A stretch of DNA of 64,000 bases from Egibacteraceae bacterium (GTDB taxonomy: Bacteria > Actinomycetota > Nitriliruptoria > Euzebyales > Egibacteraceae), in NCBI GenBank assembly GCA_035540635.1, contig DATLGH010000073.1:1-64000 (forward strand), read 5' to 3'. The notes beneath the pieces were generated by a model. It worked only from the letters and a program-made list of their open reading frames with translations, did no database searches and was not told the DNA's origin. Every line of letters begins with the position of its first letter. Within the stretch, counting starts at the first letter, position 1. The position numbers and the translations under genes are program-made. Shown in pieces: positions 51,307-60,866 of this stretch.

Positions 51307-53340
51307 TCACACCCCCCGAATGGAGGAAAGCAAGCTGCCATAGACCGGGAGATCTCGGCTCAGGAATCCCCGAACCCGGTCCCCGACCGAGGGAGCTCTG
51401 ATGGGGGCGAACTCCAGGCTTGCCGTCCACGTACCTGAGACGTCACCAACCCATACGACCCGTTCGCGCTCGGCGGAAAACCCTTCCGGCGCAGAAGTGA
51501 CCACCATCCCGTCGAGCGGCGTGATCTCGACCACCAACCGCGTCGGGCGGATCGTCGGCTGGTTCTGCACGGTAAGCCGGTACACTCCGCCGTCGCCCTG
51601 CGGCTCCCAGGCGTCGTCGAGCGTCCAGTCGAGCTCAACCCGCTCCGCTTCACCGCTGCGCAGAGGGACCATCGTGGTGAAGACCGGATGCCCGAGCTCC
51701 GTGTCCTCCCGCAGCACCCCCTCGGTCAGGCTGCGGCGGAATCCCTCGCGCCTGCAGCCCCGGGCGCAATAGACGCTGAGCAGCGACCGGTTTTCCCCCG
51801 GCGCGGCGTCGGCCACGTTGGGGCCGATCACGTAGGCAGGGGCTCCCTCCATTGGCGCGTGGTTTGCGAGCTCCACCGCGGCGGTCGCCGAGGCGGCGCC
51901 GTCTTCATGCAGCTCGACGCGGTAGTGGACCGTGCGGTCGGCGTAGAAGTCAGCCTTGTTCGCGGCGGCGTTGTTCACCACAGCGGCGAGGTAGTCGCCG
52001 TCGGGGTCCAGCAGGCGCCCGGCCACGCCGGCGTCCTCGAACGCCGCCTGCACCTCCGGGTCGCGTGCGTGCATGACGAGATGCCCGCCCCCGGCCGCGC
52101 CGCCGAGTGCTCTCACCGCGGCCACCGGGCTGCCGCCGGTGTCACCGGTGAGGAAGCGCTCGAGGGCGGCGGCGGCGACCGCACCGAGCAGCTCCTTGCG
52201 CGCATCCGGGTCGGTGAGCTGCCCGAAGGCCTCGTTGGCCACGTACGCCACGACCGTGTCGGCGTCGACCGTGCCGCCGCCGGGCACCTCAGCGGCCCCA
52301 GTGAGCGCAAGGAGGCCGGCCAGGGCGTGAGGGTGGACGACGATGGTGCCGTCCACCGCCGTGCCGGTTACCCGCTCGTAGAGCGCCTCGATGGCGGTGG
52401 CCGCCGACGGGAAGTCGGGCGTCATGTTGATGTTCTGCCAGAACCCGGCGCCGCCGTAGCGGTTGTAGCGGGCGGCGTAGTCGGGGTTGGGCGGCGCGAT
52501 GTCGTCTGCGGGCACCACGGGCAGGTCATGAATGCTCGAGAAGCCCCCGATGTCGACGGCCCCGCGGTCGATGGTCAGGAGGGCGTACGCTCCGACCAGG
52601 CCGCCGCTGCCGCGCAGCTCCGCGGTGTTGGAGGCACCGAGGAAGTAGCGCTTCGGGCCGTCGCCACCGAGGAACGCTGGCAGGGCGTCGGTGACGCGCG
52701 CGGCCGTGGCGACGGCTGGGGCCCACTCGTTGAGCTTCGTGACCAGCTCAGCGCGGGCCTCGGCCAGCGGGCCGACAAGTCCCGTCTCCGGGGCGGTGGC
52801 CACGAGGCCGCGCGCCTCGGCGAGGAGCTCGTCGGCCCGCCGCAGGGCGGGTGCGATGCGTTCGATGGGCTCGAGGGGGATGACCCCTCCACGAGGGAGG
52901 AGCGCGCCCACGCCACCGGGTAGGTCGGCGAGCGCGCCCGCCACCTGCTGACCGCCAGCGGCGCTGCGCGCCCCCGCCGCTGCGAGCGCGGTGGCGCCGC
53001 GCACGTTCGGGCGGAGCACGGGCACGGCACGCAATGGCAGGACCGTTGGCCCCTCGAGCCGCCGCTGGGCGCTCGAGAACGCCTCCACGGCTCCAGTCAG
53101 GTCGCTGTGTGCCGTGGCCGGGTCGGCGTCGAGCAGCGCCGCCACCCCTCTCTGCGCGAGCTCGCGTGCCGCGGTCACCTCGGCGCGCACGGTGAGCAGG
53201 CTGATCGCGGCGTAGGCGCCCCAGGCGAGCAGCCCGCCGATGGCCAGGAGGACGAGAAGGGCGCGCAGCCGCCTCCGCTTCCTGCCCCGCTCGGGTTGGC
53301 TGCCGACGGGGGTGTCCACCGCCCGGGTGTCGCTCGTCAC
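51307..53340 (-). CDS. DUF4012 domain protein
   Basis: A 677-residue membrane-anchored protein with one N-terminal helix (about 25-50) after a basic stretch and a large outside part. The DUF4012 region shows KRYFLGASNTAELRGSGGLV, FSSIHDLPVVPADDI, GFWQNINMTPDFPSAA and the acidic/Tyr segments following; this is close to LytR-CpsA-Psr-like carbohydrate transferases in architecture but lacks their known motifs. The family often sits in exopolysaccharide loci. Role unknown. The GTG start has GGAGG upstream. Confidence 0.88.
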   Translation of the reverse strand: MTSDTRAVDTPVGSQPERGRKRRRLRALLVLLAIGGLLAWGAYAAISLLTVRAEVTAARELAQRGVAALLDADPATAHSDLTGAVEAFSSAQRRLEGPTVLPLRAVPVLRPNVRGATALAAAGARSAAGGQQVAGALADLPGGVGALLPRGGVIPLEPIERIAPALRRADELLAEARGLVATAPETGLVGPLAEARAELVTKLNEWAPAVATAARVTDALPAFLGGDGPKRYFLGASNTAELRGSGGLVGAYALLTIDRGAVDIGGFSSIHDLPVVPADDIAPPNPDYAARYNRYGGAGFWQNINMTPDFPSAATAIEALYERVTGTAVDGTIVVHPHALAGLLALTGAAEVPGGGTVDADTVVAYVANEAFGQLTDPDARKELLGAVAAAALERFLTGDTGGSPVAAVRALGGAAGGGHLVMHARDPEVQAAFEDAGVAGRLLDPDGDYLAAVVNNAAANKADFYADRTVHYRVELHEDGAASATAAVELANHAPMEGAPAYVIGPNVADAAPGENRSLLSVYCARGCRREGFRRSLTEGVLREDTELGHPVFTTMVPLRSGEAERVELDWTLDDAWEPQGDGGVYRLTVQNQPTIRPTRLVVEITPLDGMVVTSAPEGFSAERERVVWVGDVSGTWTASLEFAPIRAPSVGDRVRGFLSRDLPVYGSLLSSIRGV

Positions 53341-53532
53341 CTGCTTCGTCCCTCCTGTGAGGCGCCAGAGCGCCAGCGGAGACGATTCTCCCCTGTGTCT
53401 GGAGCAGGCGGTCTCCTCAGCGACCGCCGTGGGAGTGCTGGCGGGCGGCTACGGCCGGCTCGGGAAAGCTGGGAAGCCGGCTCGAACCCACGGTAGCGTC
53501 CGCAGTGACGCGCCGCGCGAGCGGGGCGGTGG

Positions 53533-54327
53533 TCAGTTGTCCCAGTCGAGCATGGCCGCGGTGACGGGCACGAACACGCGGGGTGCGAGGTTGTCGTCGA
53601 TCGGCAGGACTCCGTCGGTGCGGCCCCGCGCCTGGGCGAGCGGGAGGGCCGGGTCGTTGACGTCGGCGATCGACAGGGTCGGGATGCCCGCCTCGATCGC
53701 GGCACCGGCCATGCCGTGGTCACCGACGACGAGGTCGGGTGGTTCGACGAGCTCGCCGAGCATCGCCTCCATGTAGCAGGCGACGTGGGTGTGCCGCAGC
53801 GACCCCCCGTCGCTCACGCAGGCGACCCCGTCGAGGAAGCGCACGTTGCGTCGCCCCGACTCGACGGTCTCGATCTCCTCGTCGTCGAGAGGGGCGAGCA
53901 GCTCGGAGCCCGCCCATTGCAGCGCGCGCGCGATCGCGGCGTAGTGCGGCAGCAGCCCGGTGGGATGGCCGGTGGCGAGCAGGACCCGCCCTCCGCCGCC
54001 GGCGGCGAACCTGGCGAGCCGTTCGCGGTGCACCATGATCGCCGCGAAGGTCGCGTCCGGGTCGATGTAGCCCGGTCCCGACGGGGACGAGCCGCCCGGG
54101 TCGCCACCGCACAGCTGCTGGACGGCGGACACCGCGTCGAGGAACGAGGCCGACCGCCAGTCGAACAGCCCGAACGTGTAGACCGGGTCCCCCGCGACGA
54201 GACGGGCGCAGTTCGTCAGCGTGCTCTGGGGGCTCGTGGCGACCTCGCCCGCGAGGCCGGTCGCGACGAGGTGGTCGCGGAGCTCCACCCGCCAACGGGT
54301 CCCCACCGACGTGCGCAGCGGGTTCAC
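53533..54327 (-). CDS. Phosphatase-like protein next to acuC
   Basis: A 264-residue soluble protein. Conserved-looking segments are RVLLATGHPTGLL, a VVGDHGMAGAAIEAGIPTL motif and NDPALPLAQARG, as seen in actinobacterial proteins annotated as phosphatases and found beside acuC. The catalytic mechanism is not evident. It starts at GTG 54327 overlapping the acuC stop as GTGA. The function is uncertain; coupling to the deacetylase is the firmest observation. Confidence 0.6.
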   Translation of the reverse strand: MNPLRTSVGTRWRVELRDHLVATGLAGEVATSPQSTLTNCARLVAGDPVYTFGLFDWRSASFLDAVSAVQQLCGGDPGGSSPSGPGYIDPDATFAAIMVHRERLARFAAGGGGRVLLATGHPTGLLPHYAAIARALQWAGSELLAPLDDEEIETVESGRRNVRFLDGVACVSDGGSLRHTHVACYMEAMLGELVEPPDLVVGDHGMAGAAIEAGIPTLSIADVNDPALPLAQARGRTDGVLPIDDNLAPRVFVPVTAAMLDWDN

Positions 54328-55484
54328 GTCAGCCGCTCCAAGAGGGCGAACGCGTTCGCCCTCAGCGCCTCGACGCTGCGGCGCGCCTCCTCGCGGCAGC
54401 CCTCGAGGTGATCGGCGGGCAGGCGCACCTCCTCGTCGAGGAAGTGCGACGGCGGGCGCTCCCCGACGCGCCGCTCGGCCTCGGCGAGCCAGTCCCAGGG
54501 CACCTCCCCCGGCAGGTCGGCGCCGGTGAGCTCCGCGAAGTAGATCGTCCAGGCGCGCGGGACGACCGAAGCGATCTGGTAGCCGCCTCCCCCGAGCGCG
54601 ACCCAGCGCCCCCGCGCGGACCGGTGTGCGAGATCGTGCAGGCGCCGCGCGAGCTGGCTGTAGTCGTCGGTCGTGAGCATGAGATGGGCGAGCGGGTCGG
54701 TGGCGTGCGTGTCGCACCCCAGCTGCGTCACGAGCACCTCCGGGCGGAACGCGTCGAGCGCGTCGGGAACCACCGCGTCGAAGGCCTCGAGGTAGACCTC
54801 GCCCGGTGTGCTCGGGGCCAGCGGCACGTTCAGTGAGGAGCCGCGGGCGTCATCGTCCCCCACCTCCTCGGGGAACCCCGTCCCCGGGAAGAGGTAGCGC
54901 CCCGACTCGTGCAGGCTGACGGTCAGCACCCGCGGGTCGCGGTAGAAGAGGTCCTGAACCCCGTCGCCGTGGTGGGTGTCGACGTCGATGTAGGCGACCC
55001 GCTCGGCTCCTTGCCGCAGGAGCCACTCGATGGCGAAGGCGGGGTCGTTGTAGATGCAGAAGCCGGCCGCGTGATCGGCCATCGCGTGGTGCAGCCCGCC
55101 CGCGGGATTGAACGCGTGACTCACCCGACCCTCCCACACGGCCTGGGCTGCAGCGACGGAGGCGCCACACACCTGCAGCGAGGCCTCGTGCATGCCGGGG
55201 AACACCGGGTTGTCCCCGGGTCCGAGGCCGTAGCCGATGCCGCCGCCGCGCCGTGGGTCGGCGGACAGCCGCCGGACCACCTCGACGTACTCGGGGGTGT
55301 GCAGACGGACCACGTCGTCGTCGCCGAACGGAGCCCCGGGCAGGGTCAGCACGCCCTCGGCGGCGGTGAGGCCGCAGGCGCGGATGAGCGCGACGGTCAG
55401 CTCGACGCGTACGGGCTTCAGCGGGTGGGTGGGCCCGAAGTCGTAGTGCAGCTGGTCGTCGTTCCAGATGAGCGCGGTCGCCAT
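54324..55484 (-). CDS. acuC: AcuC-type histone deacetylase family protein
   Basis: A 386-residue zinc-dependent deacetylase of the AcuC family, which removes acetyl groups from lysines of acetyl-CoA synthetase in Bacillus. Active-site segments are NPAGGLHHAMADHAAGFCIY (the HH pair), IDVDTHHGDGVQDLFY (metal Asp and His), and LGCDTHATDPLAHL plus GGGGYQ near the end. The ATG at 55484 lies 7 nt after a TAGGCT element. It faces the stress-like gene divergently. Confidence 0.92.
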   Translation of the reverse strand: MATALIWNDDQLHYDFGPTHPLKPVRVELTVALIRACGLTAAEGVLTLPGAPFGDDDVVRLHTPEYVEVVRRLSADPRRGGGIGYGLGPGDNPVFPGMHEASLQVCGASVAAAQAVWEGRVSHAFNPAGGLHHAMADHAAGFCIYNDPAFAIEWLLRQGAERVAYIDVDTHHGDGVQDLFYRDPRVLTVSLHESGRYLFPGTGFPEEVGDDDARGSSLNVPLAPSTPGEVYLEAFDAVVPDALDAFRPEVLVTQLGCDTHATDPLAHLMLTTDDYSQLARRLHDLAHRSARGRWVALGGGGYQIASVVPRAWTIYFAELTGADLPGEVPWDWLAEAERRVGERPPSHFLDEEVRLPADHLEGCREEARRSVEALRANAFALLERLT

Positions 55485-55491
55485 GGGGGCA

Positions 55492-55497
55492 AGCCTA
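55492..55497 (-). promoter_or_regulatory. -10 element, leaderless promoter of acuC
   Basis: TAGGCT on the minus strand, 7 nt before the ATG at 55484, which places the transcript start on or next to the start codon. A TATCCT at about 55527-55532 on the plus strand may serve the divergent gene at 55619. Confidence 0.5.
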
Positions 55498-55618
55498 CGC
55501 GTCCGCTCGGCGACAGAGCCGTCCGCTATCCTGCGGTGCCACCGACGACGTCGCCCGCGGTCGGATTGGGCCCTTGCGGCTGCGGGCATCCTCGAACCCG
55601 AAAAGGGAGGCACGCGCC

Positions 55619-56158
55619 ATGGCCACGCAGACCGCCTACACCGTCCGCGCGACCTACACCGACATGGCCGGCGCACGGCGGGCCATCGCCACGCTGGAGC
55701 GCCACGGTATACCCGGCTCGGACATCAAGCTCGAGGGGCCGGGGGCGGAGGAGGCGGCGGCCGACGGGGACCAGGCCGACGCCGACGAGCGGTTCATGCA
55801 CGAGGCGGAGAAGTCGGTCCTCATCGGTGCGGGCATCGGCGCACTGGCTGGCATGCTGATCGGGGTGGTCGGCGGGCTGATCTGGCTCGGCAACATGGGG
55901 ATCTACCTCGCGGCGATCGCCGGACTCTTCGGCGGCGGCGGGCTCGGCTTCCTCGTCGGTGCGATCGCCCGGGTGCAGGAGAGCGACGCGGCCGAGCTCA
56001 CGTTCGGCGACTCCGGCGGCAAGGAGGTCGTCGTGGCCCTCCACACCGAGAACCGGGAGGACATCGACAAGGCGCTCGAGCAGCTGCGCGACACCGACCC
56101 CCCTCCCGCCGAGCTGGAGAGCGTGGACGCCGACGGCAAGCCGCTCGACGACGCGTAG
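55619..56158 (+). CDS. Membrane protein resembling general stress proteins
   Basis: A 179-residue protein with an N-terminal ferredoxin-like fold of the YflT/general stress type (YTVRATYTDMAGARRAIATL), two Gly-rich membrane helices (about 68-115; a glycine zipper IGAGIGALAGMLIG) and a C-terminal acidic domain. The family is often under stress sigma control. Ribosome binding site AAGGGAGG precedes the ATG. It lies alone between acuC and the ABC exporter. Confidence 0.75.
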   Translation: MATQTAYTVRATYTDMAGARRAIATLERHGIPGSDIKLEGPGAEEAAADGDQADADERFMHEAEKSVLIGAGIGALAGMLIGVVGGLIWLGNMGIYLAAIAGLFGGGGLGFLVGAIARVQESDAAELTFGDSGGKEVVVALHTENREDIDKALEQLRDTDPPPAELESVDADGKPLDDA

Positions 56159-56174
56159 CGGTCCACCGGCTGGG

Positions 56175-57359
56175 CTACTCGTAGCGCAAGGCGACCACCG
56201 GGTCGAGGCGCCCCGCCCGGCGGGCCGGGAACACCCCGAACGCGACGCCCACGGCGAGGCTCACGCCGAAGGCGAGCGCGACGCTCCAGCCCGTGACCGT
56301 GGCCGGCAGGGGCGTGAAGCGCTGCGCGACCGCGGCAAGGCCCATCCCGGCGCCGATACCGAGGAACCCGCCCGCGCCGCAGAGCACGACCGCCTCGACG
56401 AGGAACTGCAGGGTGATGTCGCGGGTGCGCGCCCCGAGCGCCATGCGAAGGCCGATCTCGCGGGTGCGCTCGGAGACGCTCACGAGCATGATGTTGCTCA
56501 CCCCGATGCCGCCGACGAGCAGGCTGATCCCCGCGATGGCGGCGAGCACGTACGTGAGCGTGTCGAGGATCTGCCCCGCGACGCCGAGGATCTCCTCCTG
56601 GGTGACGACGCTGAACTCCTCGTCGTCGAAGCGGACGGCGAGCTCGGCGCGGATCTCGTCGGCCACCGCGTCGAGCACGTCGGACTCGGGCGCCTTCACG
56701 AAGATCGTGTCGACCCGCCGTGTGCCGAAGAGCCGCTGGGCGGCGGTGATCGGCACGAGCACCTGCGCGTCGCGGTCCACGCCGAGGGTTGCGCCGAGCC
56801 GGTCGACGACGCCGATGACCCGGAAGCGCAGGCCCGCGATCGTCACCGTGCGGCCGAGCGCGTCGGCGTCACCGAACAGTCCCTCGGCGGCGCTCGCCCC
56901 GAGGACCGCGACCCGCCGCCCGGTGAGCACGTCGGAGGCGGTGAGGAACTCCCCGCGGGCGACCGGGCGGTTGACGACCTCGTCGAAGTCCTCGGTGACG
57001 CCGATCACGCTCGCGAACGCGGCGACGTTGTCGGCCCGCACGGTCTCACCGCTCGCGAGGTTGCCCGTGACCGCGGCCCGGCCGGCGAGACGCCGGTCGA
57101 TGCGGTCGACGTCGTCGAGGGTGAACTTCGACAGCGTCGGCGCAGCCCCGAACTCGAAGGTGCCGGGAGCGACGATGAGCAGGTTCGAGCCGAGGTCCTC
57201 CACGCCGGCGGTGACCTCTTCGCGGGCGCCGCTGCCGACGGCGACGAGCAGGACGACGCTCATCACCCCGATGACGACGCCGAGCGTGGTGAGCGCAGAA
57301 CGCAGCCGGTTCGCGGTGATGGCCGTGGCAGCGACCTTCGTCGCCTCGGTGAGCCTCAC
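56175..57359 (-). CDS. MacB-like ABC transporter permease
   Basis: A 394-residue permease of the FtsX/MacB type: one N-terminal helix, a large extracytoplasmic MacB_PCD domain (about 45-240), and three C-terminal helices with the IGVSNIMLVSVSERTREIGLR motif between helices 2 and 3. It works by transmitting force rather than by a channel and exports peptides, antibiotics or lipoproteins. Its start overlaps the ATPase stop (GTGA). Confidence 0.93.
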   Translation of the reverse strand: MRLTEATKVAATAITANRLRSALTTLGVVIGVMSVVLLVAVGSGAREEVTAGVEDLGSNLLIVAPGTFEFGAAPTLSKFTLDDVDRIDRRLAGRAAVTGNLASGETVRADNVAAFASVIGVTEDFDEVVNRPVARGEFLTASDVLTGRRVAVLGASAAEGLFGDADALGRTVTIAGLRFRVIGVVDRLGATLGVDRDAQVLVPITAAQRLFGTRRVDTIFVKAPESDVLDAVADEIRAELAVRFDDEEFSVVTQEEILGVAGQILDTLTYVLAAIAGISLLVGGIGVSNIMLVSVSERTREIGLRMALGARTRDITLQFLVEAVVLCGAGGFLGIGAGMGLAAVAQRFTPLPATVTGWSVALAFGVSLAVGVAFGVFPARRAGRLDPVVALRYE

Positions 57360-58102
57360 GGACGTGGCCCGCCCGTGTCCGAGGCGATCACCCCGTCACG
57401 CAGCGCGATGCGCCGGGGCGCCTGTGCCGCGACCTCGGGGTCGTGGGTGATGACGACGAGCGCGACCCCCGACGCCTCGTTCAGCCGACGCAGCAGCTCG
57501 AGCACTTCGCTGCCCGTGACGGTGTCGAGGTTGCCGGTCGGCTCGTCGGCGAGGACGAGGCGCGGCTCGGTCACGAGGGCCCGCGCGATGGCCACGCGCT
57601 GCTGCTCACCGCCGGACAGCTGCGCCGGCCGGTGCCCCGTGCGGTGACCGAGACCCACGGCGTCGAGCGCGGCCGCCGCCCGCTCCCGCCGCTCCACCCG
57701 CCCCACACCCCGGTAGACGAGAGGCAGGCCGACGTTGGCGAGCGCCGACGTGCGGGCGAGCAGCTGGAACTGCTGGAAGACGAAGCCGATGTCGCGGTTG
57801 CGCAGCGCGGCGAGCTCCCCGTCGGACAGGGTCGTGACGTCACGCCCGGAGAAGCGGACGGTGCCGGTGCTCGGGCGGTCGAGCGCGCCGAGCAGGTGCA
57901 GCAGCGTCGACTTGCCGGACCCGCTCGGGCCGACGATCGAGACGAACTGCCCCGGGTCGACCCGGAAGCTCACCCCGCGCAGGGCGTGGACGACGGCCGC
58001 GTCCTCGCGTTCCCTGCGGCGCGCACCGAGCCGGTAGGTCCGCGTGACGTTCTCGACGTCGACGACCGCGAGGTCCGCAGGGGCGGTGACGAGGTCGGTC
58101 AC
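57356..58102 (-). CDS. MacB/LolD-like ABC transporter ATP-binding protein
   Basis: A 248-residue ATPase. Walker A GPSGSGKST, Q-loop FQQFQLLARTSALANV, signature LSGGEQQRVAIARAL, Walker B LVLADEPTGNLD with the H-loop VVITHD. The LLAR...NV stretch after the Q-loop is typical of MacB-type pumps. Coupled to the permease downstream and following the HlyD-like gene at 64 nt; the three form a tripartite-like exporter, although an outer-membrane partner is not expected in this lineage. Confidence 0.95.
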   Translation of the reverse strand: MTDLVTAPADLAVVDVENVTRTYRLGARRREREDAAVVHALRGVSFRVDPGQFVSIVGPSGSGKSTLLHLLGALDRPSTGTVRFSGRDVTTLSDGELAALRNRDIGFVFQQFQLLARTSALANVGLPLVYRGVGRVERRERAAAALDAVGLGHRTGHRPAQLSGGEQQRVAIARALVTEPRLVLADEPTGNLDTVTGSEVLELLRRLNEASGVALVVITHDPEVAAQAPRRIALRDGVIASDTGGPRP

Positions 58103-58166
58103 GGAATGACCCTCCCACTGCCCTCGTCGGGGGCCCTGCGCAGCCCCGTGCGTCGTCGTGTCGGCC

Positions 58167-59591
58167 TCATCGGAGGTCCGAGCGCGCCTGGACCTGGTCG
58201 CCGTCGGTCAGCCCTTCGAAGCCCGACACGACGACCCGGTCGTCGGTGGTGAGGCCGCCGTCGACCGCGGCGCGGTCGTCACCGATCGCCGCGACGGTCA
58301 CCGCTACCTCCTCGGCCCGCCCGTCGCGGACGACGAACACGACCGTGCCGGGGTCGCGCTGCGACCCTGCCCCCGGTTGCGGGTCGCGGCGCACGAGCGC
58401 CCGTGAGGGGACGACGAGGGAGGCGTCGACCTCCCGCGTGGCGATCTCCGCGCTCGCGGTCATGCCGACCCGCACGCCGGCGAGGGTGTCGGCGTCGGGA
58501 CCGGTGATGCGCACGCGGGCGGGAAAGCCGACGCCGCCCGCCTCGGTCGTCGCCGCCTCGATGTCGACGGACTCCACGACCCCGGAGAACTCCACGCCCG
58601 GGAAGGCGTCGATGAGCACGACCGCCGGCTGACCGGCGCGCACGGCCGGGGCGTCCACCTCGTCGACGTCCACGGTGACGTAGAGCGTGGACAGGTCGTA
58701 GACGGTGAAGAGCGTCTGCCCGGCCGTGACCGGCGCCCCGACGCGCAGGGTCCCTCCGCCGGCCGCGCCGGCCAGACCCGCCATGCCCCCCGCGGCGCCC
58801 GCGAGCCCCGGGGGCAGCCCGAGGCCGGCAGGCAGTGCGGCGAGTGGGCCCCCGTCCGCCGCGGCGGCCTCGCCGAGGCGGAGGGTGCCGTCGAAGGGGG
58901 CGGCCGCGGCCAGCTCGTCGGCCTGGCGGTCGGCGGCCGCCGCGGCGGCGTCAGCCTGGGCGCGCTGGGCCGCGGTCGCCTGCGCCACCGCCTGGTTGAG
59001 CGCGTCGGAGAGGCTGCGTGCGGTCTCGTCCTGGCCCGCGGCGACGGCCTCGGCGGCGGCGAGCAGCGCCGCTCGCGTGGTGAGGTAGGAGGCCTCCACG
59101 GCGTCGATGGCGCTCGTCGCCGCGGCGCGCTGGCCGGGATCGGCGATCGCCGCGGCCTGTGCGCGCGCCTCGTCGATCCGGGGACGGGTCCCTGCGTCGA
59201 GGTCGGCGACGGCCTGCGCGGCGCGGGCACGGGTGGCCGTCCCCCCGCCGTCGATCGCGATGCCCGACGTGCGGGCGGCGGCCTGCGCGGCGGCGGCCTG
59301 CTCGCGGGCGAGGTCGACCTGGCTCGACTCGAGGCGGACGACCACCTGTCCCGCGGTGACCGCGTCGCCGTCGGCGGCGTCGAGGGCGACGACGACGCCC
59401 GACACGGTCGCGGCGACGTCCTGACGAGCGGCGGCGTCCACCCGCGCCGGGGCGGACACCGTCTCCACCACCTGCCCGGCGGCGACGCGTTGGGTCGTGA
59501 CCTCGGGGCGGTCGTCACCGAAGCAGCTCGTGGCGAGCAGCAGCGCGAGCAGGCCGAGCAGCGGCCGCAAAGGGGGAGGCATCCGTCCCAT
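58167..59591 (-). CDS. HlyD-family adaptor lipoprotein of the exporter
   Basis: A 474-residue membrane fusion protein. The N-terminus is a lipoprotein signal with lipobox LLATSC. A biotinyl-lipoyl half-motif follows, then a long Ala-rich coiled-coil-like stretch (about 100-230), a second half-motif with a Gly/Leu/Ala-rich insert (residues about 245-290), and the beta-barrel domain with YVTVDVDEVDAPAVR. The Gly-rich insert is unusual and probably flexible. It precedes the ATPase and permease genes in the same direction. ATG 59591 or 59582 may be the start. Confidence 0.88.
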   Translation of the reverse strand: MGRMPPPLRPLLGLLALLLATSCFGDDRPEVTTQRVAAGQVVETVSAPARVDAAARQDVAATVSGVVVALDAADGDAVTAGQVVVRLESSQVDLAREQAAAAQAAARTSGIAIDGGGTATRARAAQAVADLDAGTRPRIDEARAQAAAIADPGQRAAATSAIDAVEASYLTTRAALLAAAEAVAAGQDETARSLSDALNQAVAQATAAQRAQADAAAAAADRQADELAAAAPFDGTLRLGEAAAADGGPLAALPAGLGLPPGLAGAAGGMAGLAGAAGGGTLRVGAPVTAGQTLFTVYDLSTLYVTVDVDEVDAPAVRAGQPAVVLIDAFPGVEFSGVVESVDIEAATTEAGGVGFPARVRITGPDADTLAGVRVGMTASAEIATREVDASLVVPSRALVRRDPQPGAGSQRDPGTVVFVVRDGRAEEVAVTVAAIGDDRAAVDGGLTTDDRVVVSGFEGLTDGDQVQARSDLR

Positions 59592-59662
59592 GCTATGTGC
59601 GCAAAACCGCGAACGGCGCCCTCGCCGGGGCGCCGTCTGGTGGAGCGAAGAGCCCTTTGGCG

Positions 59663-59965
59663 TCAGCCCTCGTCGGTGGCGACCGGCGCGAGCAGCTCGG
59701 GCAGGTCGAAGGCCAGATCGGCGAGGTGGCCGGCGCAGCAGCGGTGCGCCTCCAGGTGACCGGGCAGCTCCTCCTCGAGCGCCTGGCGCAGCGCCTGCAC
59801 GCGGGCGGTGGCGTCGAGCGCCACGATGCCCAGCGTGTCCGCGCGTTCGACGGCCGTCCGCACCGCCTTCCGGCAGCACCCGAAGACGGGCATGTCGTCG
59901 CGCCAAGCGCCCTCGAACTCACGCAGCAGCGTGTCGGTGGCGGTGGTGGCGGTCGGCATCGTCAC
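59663..59965 (-). CDS. Small helical protein with two Cys-Cys pairs
   Basis: A 100-residue protein with vicinal Cys pairs in FGCCRKAV and HRCCAGHL separated by about 45 residues, within helical Ala/Leu/Glu-rich sequence. The pairs could bind a metal or form redox disulfides. No known family. GTG start with AGGAG 5 nt upstream. It is a monocistronic-looking gene between the exporter and ProC. Confidence 0.6.
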   Translation of the reverse strand: MTMPTATTATDTLLREFEGAWRDDMPVFGCCRKAVRTAVERADTLGIVALDATARVQALRQALEEELPGHLEAHRCCAGHLADLAFDLPELLAPVATDEG

Positions 59966-60048
59966 GTGATCTCCTGCACGTCCTGCGGTCTTGCGTCCGC
60001 TTCCGTGATTACCAGGCTACCCAACGCGAGGGCGCCCGCAACGAATGC

Positions 60049-60858
60049 TCACTCGCCGGCCAGCTCCGCCGAGCGGCGACGGGCGGCGTCGATGGCGTCG
60101 AGGAACGCCGCCCGCACCCGCTGCTGCTCGAGGACGCGGATGGCCGCGATCGTCGTCCCGCCCGGCGACGTGACCGCCTCCCTGAGCTCGACGGGGTGGC
60201 GGCCGGTCTCCCGCAGCATCTTCGCGCTGCCGACCATGGTCTGGATGATGAGCTCGGTCGCGATGTCGCGGGACAGCCCGAGGAGTATCCCGGCGTCGAT
60301 CATCGCCTCGGCCAGGAGGAAGAAGTAGGCGGGGCCGGATCCCGACAGCGCGGTGACCGCGTCCATGTGCTCCTCGTCGAGGTGCACGACACGACCGACG
60401 TGGCCGAGGATCCCTTCGGCGATGCCGATGTGCTCAGGGCCGGCGTGCCGCCCCGGGGCGATGGCGCTCATCGCCTCGTCGACCTGCACGGGCACGTTCG
60501 ACATGACGCGCACGACCGGGGTGTCGCCGGGGATGAGCGCGTCGATCGCCGCGGTGGTGACGCCGGCGACGACGGAGACGACCGTGTGGCGCCCGGTGAT
60601 CTCGGGGGCGATCGTGCGCAGCAGGTCGCGGACGTTCTGCGGCTTCGTGGCGAGCAGCAGCACGTCCGAGGCGGTTGTCGCCCCCGGGGAGTCGGTGTCC
60701 GCGTGCACGCCGTAGGTCTCGGCGAGCAGTCGGGCCCGCTCCACGCGGCGCACCGTGCACCAGATCCGGTCCGGCTTCGCCCACCCTGCGCGCAGCAGCC
60801 CGTTCAGCAGGGCCTCGCCCATCCGCCCCGTCCCGAGGATCGCCAGTCTCCCGTCCAT
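60049..60858 (-). CDS. proC: Pyrroline-5-carboxylate reductase
   Basis: A 269-residue ProC, which reduces pyrroline-5-carboxylate to proline with NAD(P)H in the last step of proline synthesis. The Rossmann motif is LAILGTGRMGEALLNGLL, other segments are VRVMSNVPVQVDEAMSAI and the family signature region VTSPGGTTIAAIRVLE near the C-terminus. The start ATG lies 8 nt after TAGCCT. Proline dehydrogenase is the next gene upstream on the same strand. Confidence 0.95.
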   Translation of the reverse strand: MDGRLAILGTGRMGEALLNGLLRAGWAKPDRIWCTVRRVERARLLAETYGVHADTDSPGATTASDVLLLATKPQNVRDLLRTIAPEITGRHTVVSVVAGVTTAAIDALIPGDTPVVRVMSNVPVQVDEAMSAIAPGRHAGPEHIGIAEGILGHVGRVVHLDEEHMDAVTALSGSGPAYFFLLAEAMIDAGILLGLSRDIATELIIQTMVGSAKMLRETGRHPVELREAVTSPGGTTIAAIRVLEQQRVRAAFLDAIDAARRRSAELAGE

Positions 60859-60866
60859 GCCTGCGC

